A stretch of DNA of 64,000 nucleotides from positions 169,452,218 to 169,516,217 of the forward strand of contig CM060704.1 of the NCBI GenBank assembly GCA_030686995.1, given 5' to 3'. Shown here piece by piece: positions 55,595-64,000 of this stretch; position 1 is the stretch's first letter; each line of letters starts with the position of its first letter. The translations under genes were made by a program, and so were the position numbers. A model generated the notes under the pieces. That model was not told where the DNA came from and searched no databases. It saw nothing but the letters and a program-made list of their open reading frames with translations. Source of the DNA: Artemisia argyi. Lineage: Eukaryota > Streptophyta > Magnoliopsida > Asterales > Asteraceae.

Positions 55595-58500
55595 TGATTG
55601 GGTCCAAACGGTCAACCTTAATTGACCAATGGATGGTCAACTAGGTCAAACTATCTAGAGTCAATGCTTCCGTGGAATACAGTGTTTCCCCGGGTCGTTA
55701 TGTCCGGACGAAGTGTGGATGGTATAAAAACGGGTTTGTGATCGGGTGAATTGACTGGGAAGTAACCAGATATAGACTTGGGTTTGTTAACACTACTGGA
55801 ATGATTAGAAATAATGGTATTAACAATCACGGGAATCAGAAATGTATAAACGTAAACCAAATTAAAATCAGACGCGATTGCGTGCTGAGAAAAAGGTGAG
55901 TTTTAAGGAAAATAAACTACAGGGAGTGAAAACGAAACTTTTACAAACTTAAAATTAAAAGAAAATTTAAAATGAAAATAAAATTATTAAAATGATTATT
56001 TTAATATTTAAATACTATTTAATTAATTAAAACTATTTAAAAAGTAAATTAAACCTAATTTAAATAAAACTAAAAATGATAAACACTACAAATTAAACTA
56101 AAAACTTACAAAAATAATTTCTAAAACTTAAAATGAACTTGAAGAATGTATAAAAATTAAAAATAAATATTTTTGTCTTTTTATGGATTTTCTATTAATC
56201 AAAAACTACTTATCTTAATTAAACTATTTAAACTAATTTAAATTACTAATAATACCTAAATGACTTAGAAAATTATGGAAACATTCCTAAAACTATTTTA
56301 TAACATTTAAAAGCTAGGAAAAATATAAAAACTAGGTGTTACTTTATAAAAATTAATTATGTTATTTAAAACTTAATTATTAATTAATTATTAATAAAAC
56401 TAATATTAATTCTAATTAATACTAAATGATAAAATAAAAATCTGAAAAAATTATTAAAATTACTTTAACATAAAAGGAAATTAATAAAAAAATAAAAATG
56501 TAGGTTACTTAATAAAAATCTAAAAATGAAAATTAAAAGATAAATCAAATTAAATAGAAACTATCACTTATTTTAAATTTGTCTTTTCTGGATTTTTCTT
56601 TTACAAAAATATTTTACAACTAAAAACAACTAACTTTTGTAAAAACAACTTTTTTGGAACTTAAAAATAAGCACTGTGGAAGCTTTTTGGCTTCACAATT
56701 GACTTTTGTTGACCAAAGAAGGAAATAAGGTCAAATGAGCTTAGGTGGGACCCACTATGGATGATTCTGGTTCACATAAGTTGTTTGAACAAGTTTGAGC
56801 TAGATTTGATCAGATAAGCCCTTGGAATAAGCTAATAAGCAGTTAATAAGCACTTGGTTTCTTGTTTCTAACTGAAAAATGGGACAGACTTAAGTGCTTA
56901 TTTCATGTGGGGTCCACTGAGTCCTAGGTCAAACCATTGGTCAAATTTTGGAGCCTACCAGGGGGGGGGGTTGAAAGGAACAAAGTGGGGGCCTATGGGA
57001 CCACTGTGGTGGCCAGAAACCACTACCAAAAATGGTGGTGTGGGACTGTGGTGGCTGCAGCAGGGGAGGTGTTCCTCCCTGCAGTTGTGTTTGGGTACTT
57101 GTGGGGCCCACTAGAAAATTCACAAAAATATACTAATTGTTGGATTCTAAAGCTGAGGTGGGAGGTTATAACTTGTGAAAGATTCAAGTCTTAATACCTA
57201 ATACAAAAATCAAAACAATTCCCTCAAGATTTGTAATTTCTACACATGTATGCAATTTGACTTTTTATTTAATCTTGGAATTTTGACTTTGATGAGATTT
57301 TACTGAGCTTATATGATTAATTATGTTATAATAATACTAAATGAAACTAAACTAAGTTATTTTAACAAAATCTAAGCTAAATTGAAGGTGTTGACTACCC
57401 AAGTTATTAACAGATAACTGTTGTGAATTTTTAAATGAAAGTTTGACTTTTGTTTAAGAAACCACCAAGATATTAGTTGAATGAAGCTACTTATAGCCTA
57501 GGTGTGATGTATAAGCAGAATTTATCCACAAACAACAATCAAAACTCAGTTAAATTCTCTAATCCAAACACCCCTTTAACTATCATTTAACACTATTCCT
57601 ACTGATTCTAAGGTTTAAATTACTTAAGTAAAGCTCAAATTCAATCACAGTGGTATCACAAGAGCTAAATCAACACTAAACAACTACAATAAACAACTAA
57701 ACAATACAATCATAGATCAACAACTTTCATTGCAGTCAAGGCTCAGTTTCAAATCAGTAAACCACAATTGATCAAACATACTGAATATCGCTTATAACCA
57801 CTAAATAGCAATCAAATGAAACAAATAAAACAGTTATCAAACTTTACTAACAGATCTAATAAACTTAACTAAATATGCAATTATTAAACTAGGAAATAAA
57901 AAAAGGAGCTTACTGAAAGACTCCCAGCTGAACAGGGATGATACCTCACACAAGCCTATCTTTGTGATAGGCTCAAACTTCACCCCAGAACAAGGATCAA
58001 ACACCCAAAATACTCAGAATCATCATATTGAATACTTGTTGACTTTCGTTGACTATTTGGAATTTCTTCACTTTAACAGAACTTAAACACACAAAGTCTC
58101 ACAATAAGCTATATAAGCTTATATGAGCTTAAGAAACAACACTATTTGATAATTCCAAATGAAATTCTCAGTTTCATTTAAAATTTCCAAATATGAATTT
58201 GATGAAGTAAACTTGAATTTAATTTGAAATAAGAGTTATATTACATTACACAAACTGATTGCAACAATATTTTAACTAGATTTAACAATTGGAAAGGAAA
58301 TTTATACTAAGTCTACACTACATTATACTGAAAATTAACTACTGATAACTATTCTAATCTAATCTCTGTTCTCTGCTCCTTCTTGCTTCTTATATAGCAT
58401 CCCAAAAGGTCTTGTGGGTCCCACATAAGCTTTCCCACCACCACTTGATGATTCTGAATTGATCCTGGCCATTTGTTGAATTTGGCGGGAAAATCAATTT

Positions 58501-58775
58501 GGAAATTGGGAGGTTGCTTGGATCAGTTTCAATGCATTAAATGCACTTTGGGGTATTGTGTGAGTGTAGGGGACAAGTTGGAGTGTAGGGGTGAGCTAAG
58601 GATGGTGGTGGTGTCAGGTTGCAGTTGTAGGGGTGGTGGAGGTTTGTAGGTGTGATACGTGGCATCCCCTGGTGCAAAACCAGGGGGAGGGGTTTGGTTG
58701 AGGGGGTGACAGGGAGGTATGAGGTGGAGGTTAAGGGTGCAAGTGGTTGAGGTGGAGGTGGAGTGTGGAAGTGTT
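55595..58775 (-). mobile_element. family C LTR, left part
   Basis: Starts TGATTGGGTCC at the break in family D. 56999-58775 aligns with 5880-7480. A minus-strand TATA box (TATATAAG) lies at 58396-58389. 55900-56640 is very AT-rich and empty. 56905-57194 gives short open frames with no known similarity. Interrupted by a solo LTR at 58776. Confidence 0.55.
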
Positions 58776-61700
58776 TGTAACACCCCCATTTTTAAAGTTT
58801 GTCGCAGCGGAAAAGTAAATTGGGTGTTACGGTGAGGATCGAAGTTTTAACCACATAAAACGGTTTAAAAGAAACGTTTTGAAAGTTATTTGTCATTTAA
58901 ATAATAATTTTGATAAAAGATGAACCATTTGATTTAAAATCTTATGAAAAGATATAAAGGCTTGTAAAAATGAAAAATTTGATTTTTACACCATTTTAAT
59001 TTATCAGAGTAATAAATGCCCACTCCGTGTCTTGTCCTGCTCCGTTAAATTACCTGAGATACACATGCTTAAAAGTGTCAACACAAAGGTTGGTGAGTTC
59101 ATAGAGTTTTAGGAAAAACCCTTTATTTTGTTAGATTTCAGGAATATTTGGTATTGATAAAATACAAACAGTAATGAAACAAGTATTGAGTATAATCACA
59201 ATTAAATTACATAAATATTCAATCACATTCAATAAAAAATCAATAATCTTAACATGAGCTGAAAACTCATGATACTAAATAAATCAGATATACAATTCAC
59301 GTATGGTCAAACCTATACAGCTGTATCTAAATATATGTTGAATACATATATATTTCCTTTATAGATATTGCACCAAGCCTCATGACACGCAAGACGTTAA
59401 CAGAAGGGGTGATCTATCAAATCAATGATAGATTTTGCCCTCGTGTAATAGGTGATTTGCCAATTCCTATTTTTACTCAAATATAGTGTATCACGACTAA
59501 TGCGGCTAACCAATTGCAATTGGCATTCCGTCAAGCATTAGTGGGATCAGAGGTCAACCCGAAACAGGTTTCGAAGCTGTCCACTATATTCGCGCTCACT
59601 TTTCAGTGATTAATGGCTCATGATAGAGGGACTATATGGCGATAAGCTAACTTAGGCAATATCAAGGACTAATGGGTTCATTTAGCACACATCATGAAAT
59701 CAAGTATCGTATCACATAAATCCATTTGAAAACAGTATCGTTTGAGTATCAGAAATTCAGTTTGAAAATATCATCATTTGAGTATCATAAATTCAGTTTG
59801 AAAATATTATCATTTGAGTATCAGAAATTCAGTTTGAAAATATCATCATTTGAGTATCATAAATTCAGTTTGAAAATATTATCATTTGAGTATCAGAAAT
59901 TCAGTTTGAAAATATCATCATTTGAGTATCATAAATTCAGTTTGAAAATATTATCATTTGAGTATCAGAAATTCAGTTTGAAAATATCATCATTTAAGTA
60001 TCAGAAATTCAGTTTGAAAATAGTATCGTTTGAGTATCACAAATTCAATTTGAATATTTCGCCAGTAACACATTTATATCACATACCACAATAATCGAAT
60101 TGAGAACATTTTCATATGAATAACAATATTTCAGTCAAATAATTCATCAATAAATATATATTTCTCATACCACAATAATCACATTGGAAACATTGATATA
60201 TTATAAACCACAAATTATATTATTTTAATATCAATTAGGAAATTGATTTTGAATCATGTATTTTATTTTATTTCATATACTTATCAAGTTATCAAAGTAT
60301 ATGTAAGCATGTATCTCCCCCAATGAGTTAAAAACAATTATTTGAAATGGGGCTATGACTCACCTGGATTGATTTGAAAATGATGAAAACGTAAAATAGG
60401 ATGAGATTGATGGAAACGATTATGGAAACATCTTTGATACGGAACCTGATAAATAAATTTATCAGAGAATATAACCAAATACTATTTGGTAATTACGAAC
60501 GAATAACGAATAAGATTTATTCGTTATGACGAATAGATGATGTGCAATGAAATTATTATGTCATGCATGATATGAAAAAAAAATACTTTATTTGAAATAT
60601 CCATCGTAGTTTTACCTTTTTAAATCGTAAGTAAAAATATTAACTTTTTAAATATTGTTATATATATAATTAACGTAAAAATAAATAATATATATATAAA
60701 ATGTAATAAAATGCATATGACGTGAGGGTTGCCGTAAAATAGAAAATAAAATAAGAATGTCAAATAGATTATGTGTAGTCCTTGTCCTTTTTCCAATTTT
60801 ACACTTTTTATACTAACGGCGTTAGCATCACACCGTTAGTCCTTTTTATATATATATTTTACAATTATAGTCCACTATATGTCCAATATTACAATCTAAG
60901 CTTGTAACAATCCTATATTATCAATTTTTATCCTAACTTTCTGTTTCTACATTTTTAGTCCTTTCTTTTCACAGTTATCACTTTTAGTCCCTATAGGTGT
61001 CATCGCGTTACATTTTTAGTCCAAATTTGCAAAAATGATTATAAAAATTTCCGTGGCTTCTTTTATTAATTTCAAGCTTATTTTAACTGCTTATTTTATA
61101 AAAAGCTTATTTTTCTATCTAATGGGCCTTAACGAAACATTACATAAGCCCATTTAAAAATTTAGAGGCGAGGGCATGAAAATTATTTTGGGCTTGAACT
61201 TGGGCTTCTTTTGTGATTCCAAAAATATATTTTATGGGCCCAGTGGGCTGTTTTATCGTAAAATCTTATTGGGCTTAGATTGAGCCCAATCGACAAACTT
61301 AAGTTTTTAATATTAATTTGGTTTGAAAAATCCGGTTTGTGTCGATTCTCTTTGGCTCGATTATGGTGTCAAAACGTGAATATTTTTACAAGTCGTGTAT
61401 ATGAAACTAATAGTTTTCTAGGTGGTCTATTAGGTCGAGCAAAAATATTGGGTGCTTGTTACATGAAATTAAAAGTTATACGATGCTTTTGTAGGGTGTT
61501 TGAATCGTTTATATATTTTGGAAAACATGAAATATTACTAAGTGTCGTAACAAATTTTTATACGATGGATTATGATTCGAAAATGATTTATTTGATGCAT
61601 GTAACATGAGAATAAACGTGAAGTGTGTGTGCTACGTGACTCCTAGGCCTTCCAAGATAGAGGCTAGTCACGTTGGTGTTGCTTAAATTATATACGCACA

Positions 61701-62848
61701 TAAAATTTATATATGAAACTATATATGATCGAACAAAATAAATATGATGCATGACATAAATTTAACGTGTAACATGGATTGAAAAAGGATGTAAACGACT
61801 TACAAACAACTTAGAGGTGATAAAGAGGTCGAGTGAAATAGAATAGAACACAAGAATATCACGTTTTCAAGTATAACCCAAACGTTATACTTATTATTAA
61901 AACCCGATTTCCTTTTCTTGAGTCCCAAATAATATTCAATCGATTCTCTGAGTTGTAAAGATAATATTTAGGAAGAAACGAATATGTGAAAGAGTTTGAG
62001 AAGGAAATGAAGCAAGTGCATGCATGAATCGTTTATATGGTACCAATATATTACACGTATGTATAATTCATTTCAAGAAAACCATATGAATCTTTCAATG
62101 TCAGTAAACACTTGGCTTCAAGGACAAATAATATGAATATATTATGAGATGTGAGAGCATGAAACATGGGATGTGTTTGGTGATTCACATTTGTATGTCG
62201 ACATCAATATATATAAGCATACGATTTACAAAATCGTATACTACTTGTACATACTTGATTATCTTCGACATTTGAACATAAAATCATCTCAGGAATATTA
62301 TTAGGAACACGTAGAAACAAACGGGAATCAAAACGGTTAAGTTTTGATTAAATTGTAAATCGATTGAGTTGGTTTTTATCCGATCACTTTGCCACTTAAA
62401 AATGTATCAAACGTCGTCCCATGAACTTGGGATTTAACACACTAATATTTGGCTAGGTGGTGAACGAGATGGTGCAAAAATATACGTAGGTTGTGTGTAA
62501 AAATTAGAAATGATCGAGGTGTTTTGAAGCATGATTAGTCGATTTGTATTATTATTTGTAATAAATTTTGGGTTAATAATTTGGGCCGGTTGGGCTAAGG
62601 AGGATTAAGGGTCCGTTTGATTTTGTAATTATTTTTATTAATTAAGATTAGTGAATTATTAATATTTTGTTAATTGTGTCGAGAACTTGTTTTGTCGTTT
62701 GGTGAATTTTGCAATATCGTAATCGTGACCATTTTAATATACAAAGAAAATTTTAAATTTCCCCGTAAAAATGGTAATTACAATAATGACAGAGATTATT
62801 TATTTAATTAACCGAAGTTAATTATACAAATTTTTGCGAGGTTTTACA
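58776..62848 (-). mobile_element. solo LTR of family D with GTGTT target duplication
   Basis: 4,073 bp, TGTAACACCCCC to GGTTTTACA. GTGTT flanks it at 58771-58775 and 62849-62853. It aligns with the two LARD LTRs along its length and has no interior, so it is a solo LTR. It contains an expanded 36-bp array. The TATA-like sequence of the other copy is not preserved. An ORF at 61280 is not supported. Confidence 0.88.
59733..60055. repeat. 36-bp tandem array, about 9 units
   Basis: The unit reads TTTGAGTATCAGAAATTCAG then TTTGAAAATATYATCA. Units alternate 'tatcatca..tatcat' and 'tattatca..tatcag', making 72-bp dimers. Because 36 is a multiple of 3 it yields a 12-residue repeat ORF (59726-60094), which is not regarded as coding. 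The other family D copies have about 3 units. Confidence 0.92.
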
Positions 62849-63690
62849 GTGTTGTAGTGAGGTGGAGATGGGGGTGGTCAACGCGGGTCGACGAGGGTCA
62901 AATGTTTGACCCCGTTTTATTATAAAAGGGAGTTTGGGCCTTGGTGTGTTTTGGGCTTGGGAAATTATGGACCAGGCTTTGTTTTTGTTTTTGGATTTAA
63001 GGAGTATGGATTATAAGAAGTATAAAGGATCCGGTTTGGTTTTGGTGTTAAATAAGGCCCAAGGACTAAATGTGTAATTTGATGAAACTTTAGGGGCTGA
63101 TCATGCCATATTTCAAAAGTATCACAAGGGGCCATTCCTGCCATATAACATTAGTACAAGGATAATATTTGTATTTTTTTCATTTTAAAACCTCCAGGGA
63201 CCATTTATGTAATTTCACCAAAGTTGAGGGGGTGAAATTGTAATTTCCCACAAGTTATCAAAAAGTTCCAAATTGTATTTTATGAATAGTACAATGGTGA
63301 TATTTGATACAATTCCATTTTAAAACACCCAGGGACTAATTTTGCCAATTTTGAAACTTGAGGGGTAAAAATTGCCATTTTGTGAAAACTTTTATCCAGG
63401 GATTTATAGTGAACATGTTTGATTTCCCAAGGACTTAAGTTGACTTTTTTTTCATTTTAAAACTTCAGGGACTAGTTTTGACAAGTATTGAAAGTTGAGG
63501 GACTGAAACTGCCAATTATGCAAACTTTGTACGTTTTTTTATCTGTTTTTGATTATTTTGCATCTGAAACATATAAAACACACTTCTGGAATAATCTCAG
63601 TATTTTGATGCATATTTGAGTGTTTTTGGATATTTTGGCAGTTCAAATTGGTATAAAATGATGGGTATTTTGAAAAAATTTAATGGATTT
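62849..63690 (-). mobile_element. family C LTR, right part
   Basis: Resumes after the solo LTR and aligns with 7490-8115, including the 'ggaccattt.tgtaatttc' repeats (63060-63500). The terminal palindrome seen at 8107-8130 is not present. Similarity ends at about 63670. Confidence 0.55.
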
Positions 63691-63698
63691 TATGTCTC

Positions 63699-64000
63699 TT
63701 TACCAAAAGCCATTACTTCTGGAGTAGCCAGGTGTGAGAACTGTGGTACACCTGATAACCGTGTGATTTTGAGCAAACCACCAGCTGTCAACGGATTTGA
63801 TTAGTCTTTACCAAAAGCCGTTTGCTTCTGGACTAGCCAACTCTTGATGGACAAAGTCAACATCTTGGTTAGCAGATTACCAATTATGGTTTTTCCACGG
63901 CCTTTACCACAAGCCATAATCTTGCGGGCTAGCCAACTCATTCACTTTATGGGATATGGCGAGTTGATTTACCATGCAATTTTGGGCAAATTGCAAGCCA
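63699..64000. repeat. diverged tandem repeat, unit about 100 bp
   Basis: 'tttacca.aagcc' followed by 'cttctgga.tagcca' recurs near 63701, 63806 and 63903, and 'gcaagcca' ends the window. Probably continues beyond it. No gene seen. Confidence 0.5.

Noticed and set aside
56905..57194. Gly/Trp-rich ORFs on both strands
   Set aside because: A short GC-rich patch in the family C LTR. The frame is not kept in the related sequence at 5880-5990.
59726..60094. 122-codon ORF with a 12-residue repeat
   Set aside because: An artefact of a 36-bp tandem repeat that happens to lack stops. Other family D copies have about 3 units and no ORF.
58776..62848. A complete small element rather than a solo LTR
   Set aside because: No internal repeat of its ends. 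The full length aligns with the LTRs at 47178-51306 and 54185-55594, and perfect GTGTT copies flank it.

Overview
The window is almost entirely nested LTR retrotransposons from a plant nuclear genome, probably a large-genome eudicot. It is AT-rich, the coding matches are plant Ty3/gypsy (Athila/Tat-like) gag-protease-RT-RNase H-integrase, primer-binding sites match tRNA-Asp and initiator tRNA-Met, and there is no bacterial-type gene organisation. I cannot name the species. No CRISPR, rRNA or intact tRNA gene was seen. No gene is clearly a working host gene. One 77-codon ORF with a TATA box and poly(A) signals (11987-12220) is the best host candidate.

Layout. 1-11188 (+): two copies of one gypsy family (family A) and a family C LTR, nested as copy 2 (8131-11188) split by C (5880-8130), which is split by copy 1 (1-5879). 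11189-12622: possible host DNA with the small gene. 12623-39270: minus-strand family A material (LTRs at 12623, 14128 and 16730, with a gag remnant). Its last LTR is split by family B, a 21-kb plus-strand gypsy element with 3.0-3.5 kb LTRs (17913-21446 and 35908-38950) and a decayed gag-pol. The 3' noncoding part of B is itself split by a minus-strand family A gag-pro element (29303-35407). 39341-40786: a family A solo LTR with a perfect ATTAT target duplication.

41652-47177: fragments of a B-related LTR, a minus-strand Ty1/copia Sirevirus-like element and a family E LTR. 47178-55594: a minus-strand LARD-like element with LTRs of about 4.1 kb (family D) and a 2.9-kb interior without recognisable pol. 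55595-64000: a second family C LTR, split by a 4,073-bp family D solo LTR with target duplication GTGTT.

Function. Element B was probably the coding-complete member but has at least four frameshifts and two in-frame TGA codons. Two family A copies encode only gag and protease fused to short tails, so they would need another element's RT and integrase. The observations most worth following are: a U5 segment in all eight family A LTRs complementary to the 5' part of the presumed primer tRNA-Asp; palindromic TGACG arrays upstream of the LTR TATA box; a 26-nt motif 45-46 nt after the last stop codon in families A and B; paired 3' hairpins with a constant loop and changing stems; and an antisense promoter with two tiny two-helix membrane ORFs inside the LARD-like element.
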